Shown here: one piece after another, positions 1 to 5,107 of the stretch
How the letters are laid out: every line of letters begins with the position of its first letter
Numbering within the stretch: position 1 is the first letter of the stretch
Assembly: GCA_007135435.1 (NCBI GenBank)
Contig: SLIW01000221.1
Location: 1-7,356 of the forward strand
Direction: 5' to 3'
From: Natronomonas sp.
Lineage (GTDB): Archaea > Halobacteriota > Halobacteria > Halobacteriales > Haloarculaceae
DNA length: 7,356 nucleotides
Notes under the pieces: generated by a model
Told to the model about the DNA's origin: nothing
The model's input: the letters and a program-made list of their open reading frames with translations, nothing else
Database searches by the model: none
Made by a program: the position numbers and the translations under genes

Positions 1-1
1 C

Positions 2-244
<243 letters not shown>

Positions 245-271
245 GTAGGGCGGGGGTCGACCGCTCGAGTA

Positions 272-293
272 GCAAATATTTGCGTAGACAAAT
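272..293. promoter_or_regulatory. Operator candidate: perfect 12-bp palindrome plus extra half-site
   Basis: GCAAATATTTGC at 272-283 is a perfect palindrome. A third half-site CAAAT follows at 289-293, exactly 16 bases after the first CAAAT at 273-277, and pairs with ATTTG at 278-282 as a second inverted repeat with a 6-bp spacer. The cluster lies directly upstream of the TATA box at 295-301, where TFB would contact the BRE. A protein bound here should repress. The winged-helix protein encoded next is the obvious candidate, by inference from position. Confidence 0.6.
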
Positions 294-294
294 G

Positions 295-301
295 TATATA
301 T
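295..301 (+). promoter_or_regulatory. TATA box of the 325-1304 operon
   Basis: The AT-rich heptamer TATATAT is centred 27 bases before the ATG at 325. In archaea transcription starts about 25-28 bases downstream of the TATA centre, so the transcript should begin at or within a few bases of the start codon and be leaderless. It stands out sharply from the GC-rich surroundings. Confidence 0.7.
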
Positions 302-324
302 GGTAGAACGGCGTACTGCTTCCC

Positions 325-861
325 ATGACAGCGTTCGAACCGAGTCCGTCGGGGGACGCCGTCGAGGCGGTCCGTAGCCGATGGCGAGAGGGTACGGACA
401 CGTTCGACCGCGTCTACGACGCCGTCCTCGGCGTGACGGAGCCGACGAGGTACGCGGACATCGCGGAGATCGCGGCGTGTTCGCCGAACGCGGCGAAGAA
501 ACACCTCGATCGCCTCGCGGCGATCGGCGTGGTCCGGGCGCACAGGGATGCCCGACCGGCCCGGTACGAACGCGACGACGGCTACCTGGAGTGGCAGGAG
601 GCGCGCCGTATCGCCTGGGAGCTCTCGGTCGACGAGATCCTCGACCGGGTCGCCGAGCTGGAGGCCAGGAGGGCCGCGTTCGAAGATCGGTTCGAGACCG
701 AGGACCCGACGTCGGTCTCGGTGCTGGAGGTGGATGATCACGAGGCCGTCCACGAACGGATGGTGGCGGTCAGCGAGTGGCGGATGATCGATCACCAGGT
801 GCGACTGTACGAGCTCGCTCGGCAGATGGCGCTGAACGACGGACGGCTCCTCCCCGCCTGA
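325..861 (+). CDS. Winged-helix DNA-binding protein (possible antitoxin/autorepressor)
   Basis: A 178-residue protein. Residues about 25-85 form a winged helix-turn-helix: RVYDAVLGVTEPTRYADIAE, then an ACSPNAAKKHLDRLAAIGVV recognition-helix region, then a wing around RPARYERDDGYLEW. Residues 95-125 are helical with a coiled-coil look (SVDEILDRVAELEARRAAFE), suggesting dimerisation. The C-terminal helix VRLYELARQMAL may contact a partner. It resembles an abundant haloarchaeal family of winged-helix proteins (DUF7342-like, by recall). The ATG at 325 is chosen because the TATA box at 295-301 places the transcript start there. The stop overlaps the next start by one base (TGATG), so the two genes are almost surely translationally coupled. 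With the palindromic operator in front, an autorepressor that neutralises the downstream protein is a reasonable inference. A plain transcription factor is the alternative. Confidence 0.8.
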   Translation: MTAFEPSPSGDAVEAVRSRWREGTDTFDRVYDAVLGVTEPTRYADIAEIAACSPNAAKKHLDRLAAIGVVRAHRDARPARYERDDGYLEWQEARRIAWELSVDEILDRVAELEARRAAFEDRFETEDPTSVSVLEVDDHEAVHERMVAVSEWRMIDHQVRLYELARQMALNDGRLLPA

Positions 862-1304
862 TGTCGCCATCGGAGCCGGGCTCCGAGGCAGTTGGACCGC
901 CCGACCGGTACACGTTACGGCTCCTCGACCGTCGGCTGGCCGGGGACGATCTCGTGGAGTCGACCGTGTTCGATCCCGACGACATCGAGCCCCGGGTGCT
1001 CCGTGCTCGACTGGAGACAGACCGATACCCGCCACCGACCACCCGGGCCATCCTGGACGTTCGGTGGTTCGTCGGCGACGACTTCTCCATTCACTACCGG
1101 GAGGAGACAGGCGGCGAACACTGGGAGTGTCGGTGGGACCGTCACCCGAATCCACACGCGGACAGACTCCACTTCCATTGCCCACCCGACTGTGAGAGCG
1201 TCGAGAGTCTCGATCTGGAGAGCACCCATCCACTCGACGTCTGTTCGACCGTATTGGCCGCACTCGAAGAGCGCATCGACGAACACTGGCGACGCGAGGG
1301 GTGA
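861..1304 (+). CDS. TumE-like small protein, candidate toxin of a two-gene module
   Basis: A 147-residue protein whose ATG shares its A with the TGA of the winged-helix gene. An upstream in-frame ATG at 777 lies inside the preceding gene and is unlikely to be used. The fold looks alpha/beta: residues about 63-83 form strands (AILDVRWF, FSIHYREE), followed by HWECRWDRHPNPH at 87-99, then DRLHFHCPP at 101-109, and a C-terminal helix (TVLAALEERIDEHW). The conserved-looking W-D-R-H-P-N-P-H and H-F-H-x-P-P segments recall the TumE/DUF6516 toxin family, in which such His/Trp-rich segments follow beta-strands. That assignment comes from recall of the motif, not a search. Partnering with an upstream helix-turn-helix gene fits a toxin-antitoxin pair. 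Cellular target and activity are unknown. There are four cysteines (C90, C107, C111, C128), with no clear metal site. Confidence 0.65.
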   Translation: MSPSEPGSEAVGPPDRYTLRLLDRRLAGDDLVESTVFDPDDIEPRVLRARLETDRYPPPTTRAILDVRWFVGDDFSIHYREETGGEHWECRWDRHPNPHADRLHFHCPPDCESVESLDLESTHPLDVCSTVLAALEERIDEHWRREG

Positions 1305-1323
1305 TCGACCCGTATCGAGTCGT

Positions 1324-1369
1324 CTCGGTCACGGTCGACGAACTCGGTCACGGTCGACGACCTCGGTCA
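1324..1369. repeat. Tandem repeat, 19-bp period, about 2.4 copies
   Basis: The 18-base string CTCGGTCACGGTCGACGA occurs at 1324-1341 and identically at 1343-1360, with an 8-base partial third copy (CTCGGTCA) at 1362-1369. The period is 19 bp. It lies in the 226-bp gap between the TumE-like gene and the quinone oxidoreductase gene. No coding frame is supported here, and a period of 19 would shift the frame between copies. Confidence 0.85.
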
Positions 1370-1497
1370 GTCTTCGACCCCGAGCATCCGGCAGGGTATC
1401 CCTCCGAATACGGTCAGGCGGAGCCCCTATCTCTCGCGACGAGCCAACCGTACCCCCGTACCGAGGGGCCCCATATCGGAATCTCCGAGCACACACC

Positions 1498-1503
1498 CTT
1501 ATG
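1498..1503 (+). promoter_or_regulatory. Promoter (TATA-like) of the quinone oxidoreductase gene
   Basis: CTTATG preceded by the C-rich ACACACC lies with its centre about 30 bases before the ATG at 1531. This predicts a leader of only a few bases. No Shine-Dalgarno motif is visible between it and the start. Confidence 0.5.
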
Positions 1504-1530
1504 CCGGCTCGCTGCGAGATATCACCCGTC

Positions 1531-2496
1531 ATGAAAGCCGTACGCCTCTCCGAACACGGCGGACCGGAGGTACTGAGCGTCGAGGAGGTCGACCGACCCG
1601 AACCGGGCGGCCACGAGCTACTGGTGGAGGTCGAGGCAGCGGGGGTCAACCCCGTGGACACCTACTTCCGGGACGGCTCCTACGAGCCCGTGGGACTCCC
1701 GTTCACCCCCGGGGTCGACGTCGCGGGGACCGTCGCCGAGGTGGGCGAGTTCGTCGAGGGGTTCGACGAGGGCGACAGGGTCTACGGGACAGGCATCGGC
1801 GGGGGCGCGGCCCAGGGCGCCTACGCCGAGTTCGCGACGGTCCCCGAGGACCGGCTGGTCCACCTCCCGGAAGGGGTCGACGCGACCGAGGCGGGAGGGG
1901 CGGGCGTCGCCGCCTGCACGTCCTGGCGGGCGCTCGTCGACCACGCCGGCCTCGACCCCGCGGAGTGGTGTCTCGTCCACGGCGGCTCGGGAGGAGTCGG
2001 ACACGCCGCCGTCCAGCTCGGCGCCTCCGTCGGCGCCCGCGTGATCACCACCGCCGCCCCGGAGTACCACGACGCCGTCCGCGACCTCGGGGCGGACGTC
2101 GTCCTCGACTACGGGCGTGACGACCTCGCCGACGCGGTCCTGGAGGCGTCGAACGGAGGCGTGGACGCGGTCCTCGACCACCGACTCGACGACTACCTGC
2201 AGTTCGACGCCGACGTCGCGGCGCCGGACGCCACCGTCGTCGGCATCGGCGAGAACGAGCCGGACCCGGGCTTCTCGAACGACGGGGTCGCCCGCTCGAA
2301 GGACGTCGGGTACAAGTTCATGAGCATGTTCAACACCCCGGGCCTCCGGGTCCCGCTCGGAGGTGTCGCCCACCTGATGGACGCCGGCGATATCTCGATC
2401 GAGGTGGCGCGGACCTACGACCTCGAGGAGGCGCCCGAGGCCCAGCGGGCGGTCATGGAGGACAGCTTCCTCGGGAAGCTCGTCGTCGTCCCCTGA
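1531..2496 (+). CDS. Zinc-independent quinone oxidoreductase-like protein (MDR superfamily)
   Basis: A 321-residue protein of normal length for NADPH:quinone oxidoreductases of the medium-chain dehydrogenase/reductase superfamily. The N-terminal GroES-like domain opens with MKAVRLSEHGGPEVLSVEEV and carries AAGVNPVDTYFRDGSY (36-51), then LPFTPGVDVAGTVAEVGE (56-73) and the GDRVYG turn (81-86). The NADPH-binding Rossmann domain has HGGSGGVGHAAVQLG (150-164) and a GADVVLDY segment. The C-terminus ends with the family's typical EEAPEAQRAVMEDSFLGKLVV. Catalytic-zinc ligands are absent, as expected for this subfamily. It should be a cytosolic NADPH-dependent reductase of quinones or activated alkenes; the substrate is not predictable. 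The frame stays open upstream to 892, but that part is antisense-like low-complexity sequence overlapping the previous gene. The ATG at 1531, just after a promoter, is the better start. Confidence 0.92.
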   Translation: MKAVRLSEHGGPEVLSVEEVDRPEPGGHELLVEVEAAGVNPVDTYFRDGSYEPVGLPFTPGVDVAGTVAEVGEFVEGFDEGDRVYGTGIGGGAAQGAYAEFATVPEDRLVHLPEGVDATEAGGAGVAACTSWRALVDHAGLDPAEWCLVHGGSGGVGHAAVQLGASVGARVITTAAPEYHDAVRDLGADVVLDYGRDDLADAVLEASNGGVDAVLDHRLDDYLQFDADVAAPDATVVGIGENEPDPGFSNDGVARSKDVGYKFMSMFNTPGLRVPLGGVAHLMDAGDISIEVARTYDLEEAPEAQRAVMEDSFLGKLVVVP

Positions 2497-2604
2497 TACG
2501 GACGGGTACCATTCCGTTCCGGCCGTGAAGCGGCGTCACTCGAGCTAGCTGCCGAAACCCGGGGCTCGACTCCCGGTCTCGAACAGCGGTGTAACCGTCC
2601 GTAT
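2496..2604. other. Possible structured element bounded by a 10-bp inverted repeat
   Basis: ATACGGACGG at 2496-2505 is exactly complementary to CCGTCCGTAT at 2595-2604, enclosing 89 bases. Two smaller inverted repeats sit inside: GCCG/CGGC at 2522-2534 and CCGGG/CCCGG at 2559-2576 with an 8-base loop. The element begins at the last base of the quinone oxidoreductase stop codon and lies between two convergent genes. It may be a structured 3' end, a small RNA, or a small remnant element with terminal inverted repeats. No flanking target-site duplication is evident. It does not fold as a tRNA. Confidence 0.4.
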
Positions 2605-2637
2605 GACCGACCGCCCCACCTCTCGTAGGAATTATCG

Positions 2638-2660
2638 TCGGAGTTCATACTTTTCTCCGA
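2638..2660. terminator. Small hairpin with T-tract between convergent genes
   Basis: TCGGAG at 2638-2643 pairs with CTCCGA at 2655-2660 around an 11-base loop ending in TTTT. It lies between the end of the quinone oxidoreductase gene and the end of the convergent hydrolase gene. The T-run precedes rather than follows the right arm, so function as a terminator is tentative. Confidence 0.25.
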
Positions 2661-2724
2661 AGGAATCAGGACACAGCATCGGGAGATGGGCTCCGAAACT
2701 CCCGGTTGGCTCCGATAATCCCCT

Positions 2725-3507
2725 TCAGTCCACGACCACGGGAGGCCTCGCGGTCGCGCCGTCCCAGTCGACGCGACCCTCGTGATCGAGCTTCGCGAGG
2801 TGGGCACGGACGGTCGCGCCCGCGAGGTCCTCCACGCCCGTCAGGTCCTTGTCGTACGCCACCTCCAGGAGCTCCTCGACCGTACGGGCCCCGCCGTGGA
2901 CCGCCACGAGGACGCGCCGCTCCCGCTGCAGGCGATGGTCGATGAGGCGCTCGCAGGTGGCCCGGACGTCCGCGATCACCGGCCCGTGGGCCGGGTAGAG
3001 GCGCTCGGGGTCCATCGCCCACACGCGACGCAGCGAGGTGAGGTAGGCGCGCATGTCGCCGTCGGGAGGACCGACCACGACGCTCCCGGTCGCGACCGCG
3101 AGGTCGCCGGCGATCAGTCCGGTGGGGGTCTCGAAGGCGACGTGCTCGCGGGCGTGGCCGGGGGTCTCCCGGACGATCACGGCCCCGTCGCCGGTCTCGA
3201 TGGCGGTCCCCTCCCGGAAGTGCCGGTCGGCGGCGACCCCGGTCACGGACTCGAAGGCTTCGGCCCGGCCGGCGCGACACCAGACGGTCGCGTCGGCGCG
3301 ACGGGCGTACGCGGCGACCGCGCCGACGTGGTCGGAGTGGTGGTGGGTGACGGCGACGTGGGCGACCCGGTCGAGCGTCGACGCGATCCGGTCGTCCTCC
3401 GCCGCCGGGTCGACCAGCAGGGCCTCCTCGGAGCCGACGACGTAGCAGGCGGTCCGACCGGTCGGGGCCCGGGTCCGGACCTCCACGGGCACGCGCTCGA
3501 CGTCCAT
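2725..3507 (-). CDS. Metallo-beta-lactamase-fold hydrolase with C-terminal winged helix
   Basis: A 260-residue protein. The metal-binding signature is THHHSDHVG at residues 54-62 (H55, H57, D59 and H60 as ligands). It is followed by TPGHAREH at 115-122 (H118), AGDLAV at 133-138 (D135) and PAHGP at 172-176 (H174), the full set for a dinuclear zinc site. Residues about 185-260 form a winged-helix-like tail (QRERRVLVAVHGGARTVEEL, then LAGATVRAHLAKLDHEGRV). That is the domain layout of the LACTB2-like branch of the superfamily, which includes nucleases, glyoxalase-like and thioesterase-like enzymes. The substrate cannot be decided from sequence. The ATG is supported by a TATA-like element 27 bases upstream. 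The gene is convergent with the quinone oxidoreductase and divergent from the lipoprotein gene. Confidence 0.9.
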   Translation of the reverse strand: MDVERVPVEVRTRAPTGRTACYVVGSEEALLVDPAAEDDRIASTLDRVAHVAVTHHHSDHVGAVAAYARRADATVWCRAGRAEAFESVTGVAADRHFREGTAIETGDGAVIVRETPGHAREHVAFETPTGLIAGDLAVATGSVVVGPPDGDMRAYLTSLRRVWAMDPERLYPAHGPVIADVRATCERLIDHRLQRERRVLVAVHGGARTVEELLEVAYDKDLTGVEDLAGATVRAHLAKLDHEGRVDWDGATARPPVVVD

Positions 3508-3530
3508 ACCCGGACCACGGACGCGCGCGG

Positions 3531-3537
3531 TTTAGAA
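3531..3537 (-). promoter_or_regulatory. TATA-like box of the hydrolase gene
   Basis: On the minus strand the sequence TTCTAAA is centred 27 bases before the ATG at 3507, which predicts a leaderless transcript. It stands out in an otherwise GC-rich stretch. Confidence 0.5.
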
Positions 3538-3608
3538 CTGTTCGATGAACCGGCCAGTCGCCGATGAAACGGGCGTTTGACCTATCGCAACCGGTTTCGG
3601 GGTAGGGG

Positions 3609-4301
3609 GTGTCGTCACGGATGATGACACGACACGGTGGTCGAACCGGCATTCGTGGGGACCTCCCGTGGCAACGGCGCGACGTGCTCGGCGGGTTCGC
3701 CGGCATCGCCGCCGCAGGGAGCCTGGCGATCGCCGGGTGTCTCGATGCGGCGCCGGGCGACCCTGACGACGACGGGGCCACTGACGGCGATGGGGAAGAG
3801 GATGACAGCGACGACGACGGGACCGGGAACGCGGACCTGTCGTACGACACGGAGTCGGTGATGTGGTCGGCTGGCCCGACCGAGACCGCCGTCGTACTGC
3901 TGGTCGACAACGACGACGCCACGAGGTGGCTCGAGAGACGGCGCCTCGAGGACGACGAGTCCGCCGTCGCGTTCCTCGACGGGACCTCCTTCGACGAGGC
4001 GGCCGTCATCGCGCTGGAAGCCGGTGTCCCCACACCGTGTCACTCGTTAGAGCTCGACGACGTGGCCCTCGAGGACGGTGGCGTACGCGTCGAGGCGGCG
4101 ATCAGGGACGGATCGGCGACCGACGAGGACTGTCCACAACAGGAGATGACGGTGGCCCGGTTCGTCCGGGCGTCCGTCGGCGGTGAGGCGCCGACCGAGG
4201 GAACGGTCCACCTCGTCGACCGCGACGGCACCGAACGCAGCCTCGGGTTCTCCGTCGAGCAGACAACCGAGGGATCCGGGTCAGGGGACTCGGACGAGTA
4301 G
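3609..4301 (+). CDS. Tat-exported lipoprotein of unknown function
   Basis: A 230-residue protein if the GTG at 3609 is the start; ATGs at 3621 and 3624 are alternatives. A weak TATA-like CCTATCG at 3581-3587 lies about 25 bases before the GTG and favours it. The N-terminus has a twin-arginine motif (WQRRDVLG, R23-R24), a hydrophobic segment rich in Ala and Gly, and a lipobox LAIAGC with C44 as the lipidated residue. This predicts folded export through Tat and anchoring on the outer face of the membrane. Residues 47-76 are an Asp/Glu/Gly-rich linker typical of haloarchaeal surface proteins. The remaining domain (about 80-218) is probably beta-rich and contains two cysteines, C144 (VPTPCHSLEL) and C175 (DEDCPQQEMT), that could form a disulfide outside the cell. 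A short Gly/Ser/Asp tail ends it. I recognise no enzymatic motif; a ligand-binding or structural role is possible. Confidence 0.85.
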   Translation: MSSRMMTRHGGRTGIRGDLPWQRRDVLGGFAGIAAAGSLAIAGCLDAAPGDPDDDGATDGDGEEDDSDDDGTGNADLSYDTESVMWSAGPTETAVVLLVDNDDATRWLERRRLEDDESAVAFLDGTSFDEAAVIALEAGVPTPCHSLELDDVALEDGGVRVEAAIRDGSATDEDCPQQEMTVARFVRASVGGEAPTEGTVHLVDRDGTERSLGFSVEQTTEGSGSGDSDE

Positions 4302-4413
4302 ACAGATCGCGCCGCCGTCCACTCGTCGATGGCCCGGTCGAAAATAGGTACAACGGTCCGTGCCAGTGGGTGGCGCCGAGGAAACGCCGGGCAGACCTCG
4401 GGATCGGCGCGGA

Positions 4414-4692
4414 TCAGTTGACGAGGAAGTAGACCTGCTTGCGGGCGTCGTGGAAGGAGTACCGCGAGCCGACGAGGTCGGCGTCCTCGAGGCGGTTCAG
4501 CGCGTACCGGACGGTGCGGTCGGGCAGGAGCGACTCTTCGGCAAGCTGGCCCTGTGAGAGCGGCGAGGCGTCCTCGAGCACCTTCGCCACCAGCTTCGCG
4601 CTCGGCGGGAGCTCGCGGAGCCGTTCGCGGAAGTCAGGATCAGATAGTGGGGAGTCGGTCCGGCGAGCGCGGTCCTCCGTCGTGGTGCTCAT
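4414..4692 (-). CDS. Small winged-helix (MarR-like) transcriptional regulator
   Basis: A 92-residue protein. After a polar N-terminus, residues 28-90 form a compact winged helix: LPPSAKLVAKVLEDASPL, then SQGQLAEESLLPDRTVRYAL as the helix-turn-helix (recognition helix around DRTVRYALNRLED), then the wing ADLVGSRYSFHDARKQVYFL. This closely resembles a family of about 90-residue helix-turn-helix proteins common in haloarchaea (by recall). There is no ligand-binding domain, so any sensing would come from a partner or covalent modification. It is transcribed away from the RecA-like gene, and the palindrome at 4753-4770 in the shared intergenic region is a plausible binding site. The start is the only ATG near the domain and follows a TATA-like element on the minus strand. 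Confidence 0.88.
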   Translation of the reverse strand: MSTTTEDRARRTDSPLSDPDFRERLRELPPSAKLVAKVLEDASPLSQGQLAEESLLPDRTVRYALNRLEDADLVGSRYSFHDARKQVYFLVN

Positions 4693-4718
4693 ACCGGAAC
4701 CTCGTCGAAGCCTCCTCG

Positions 4719-4726
4719 TAAAACTT
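4719..4726 (-). promoter_or_regulatory. TATA-like box of the small winged-helix gene
   Basis: On the minus strand AGTTTTAC is centred about 30 bases before the ATG at 4692, which predicts a leader of only a few bases. A second AT-rich match (CATATAGG around 4730-4737) could be an alternative and would give a short leader. Confidence 0.4.
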
Positions 4727-4752
4727 CCCTATATGTGTGTCAAAACAATACC

Positions 4753-4770
4753 AATACATAAGTGTGTATT
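4753..4770. promoter_or_regulatory. Palindromic operator candidate in the divergent region
   Basis: AATACA at 4753-4758 and TGTATT at 4765-4770 are perfect inverted repeats around a 6-bp spacer, an 18-bp site of the size bound by a dimeric winged-helix protein. It lies about 60 bases upstream of the small winged-helix gene and about 340 bases upstream of the RecA-like gene. Binding by that regulator is inferred from position only. Confidence 0.45.
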
Positions 4771-4799
4771 ATCACCCCTTATACTCAGAGCGCCAATAC

Positions 4800-4858
4800 G
4801 TGTCCGCCCGGCAAGATTCGCGGTCAAAGTTGCGTGAACCGATACGTCGGGCGGACAC
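4800..4858. repeat. 11-bp perfect inverted repeat with 37-base loop
   Basis: GTGTCCGCCCG at 4800-4810 is exactly complementary to CGGGCGGACAC at 4848-4858. The stem is GC-rich, so the RNA form would be a stable hairpin. A TATA-like CTTATA at 4778-4783 points toward it. That would place a transcript start near 4806, inside the left arm, so a hairpin made by that promoter would lose part of its stem. Confidence 0.7.
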
Positions 4859-4935
4859 AGCTACGGTCGTCAGCCTATCTATCGATAATTTGGTACTATT
4901 CGACCGCATTCCCAGAGGCACGGCCCGTCCTGGCT

Positions 4936-5013
4936 GAAAGATCGTCGGGACGAAGGTGGGGCGAAGATCGACGGGACGAAGGTGGGGCGAAGATCGTCGG
5001 GACGAAGGTGGGG
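4936..5013. repeat. Three tandem copies of a 26-bp unit
   Basis: The copies are 4936-4961, 4962-4987 and 4988-5013. Each contains AGATCG, then (T/A)CGGGACGAAGGTGGGG. Copies 2 and 3 differ by one base; copies 1 and 3 differ by two. A degenerate start of a fourth copy (ATCGGTCG) follows. The array ends about 60 bases before the promoter of the RecA-like gene. There are no spacers, so this is not a CRISPR. It may be a multi-site protein-binding region or simply a slippage-expanded minisatellite. Confidence 0.9.
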
Positions 5014-5071
5014 ATCGGTCGCCGGACGGGGAGACGGGCCGATTATCACGTCCCGAAAAGCCCCGCACCCC

Positions 5072-5077
5072 TTTATC
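5072..5077 (+). promoter_or_regulatory. TATA box of the RecA/KaiC-like gene
   Basis: TTTATC in the context CACCCCTTTATCC is centred about 33 bases before the ATG at 5108. It predicts a leader of 5-8 bases that would include the G-run at 5103-5107. That run could serve as a weak Shine-Dalgarno for the second ATG at 5114. Confidence 0.6.
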
Positions 5078-5107
5078 CGTGCCCGGTGTCTTCCGGCTAT
5101 CAGGGGG

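Larger units (their letters stand above)
4693..5107. other. 415-bp divergent intergenic region, regulatory rather than coding
   Basis: No convincing gene is present. Short open frames crossing it have no family resemblance and would run through the 26-bp repeats, which are not a multiple of three. From left to right it holds an AT-rich block (4719-4790) with a palindrome, a plus-strand TATA-like CTTATA at 4778-4783, an 11-bp inverted repeat (4800-4858), a second AT-rich patch around 4876-4900, three 26-bp tandem repeats (4936-5013), and the promoter of the RecA-like gene. The density of structure is high compared with the other gaps in the window. Confidence 0.7.

Noticed and set aside
892..1530. 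N-terminal extension of the quinone oxidoreductase frame
   Set aside because: It overlaps the TumE-like gene in another frame, has low-complexity composition, and the family N-terminus begins exactly at the ATG at 1531.
1301..1534. 77-residue plus-strand frame between the TumE-like and oxidoreductase genes
   Set aside because: It runs through the 19-bp repeat and over the next gene's promoter and start codon, with no family resemblance.
2497..2603. tRNA gene, because TACGGAC/GTCCGTA could be an acceptor stem and a T-arm-like hairpin lies inside
   Set aside because: The T-arm-like hairpin ends about 20 bases before the 3' arm instead of adjoining it, and D- and anticodon arms are not found.
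2666..4033. 455-residue open frame on the minus strand
   Set aside because: It runs antisense through the lipoprotein gene and out of frame through the hydrolase gene, and is composed of low-complexity Arg/Pro/Gly/Ser typical of shadow frames in GC-rich DNA.
4737..4937. Possible 66-aa protein in the divergent region
   Set aside because: It has no family resemblance, crosses the 11-bp inverted repeat and the operator candidate, and its start lies upstream of the nearest plus-strand TATA-like element (4778-4783).
4936..5013. CRISPR array
   Set aside because: The 26-bp copies are directly adjacent with no spacers, there are only three, and no cas gene is present. The same argument applies to 6812-6883.
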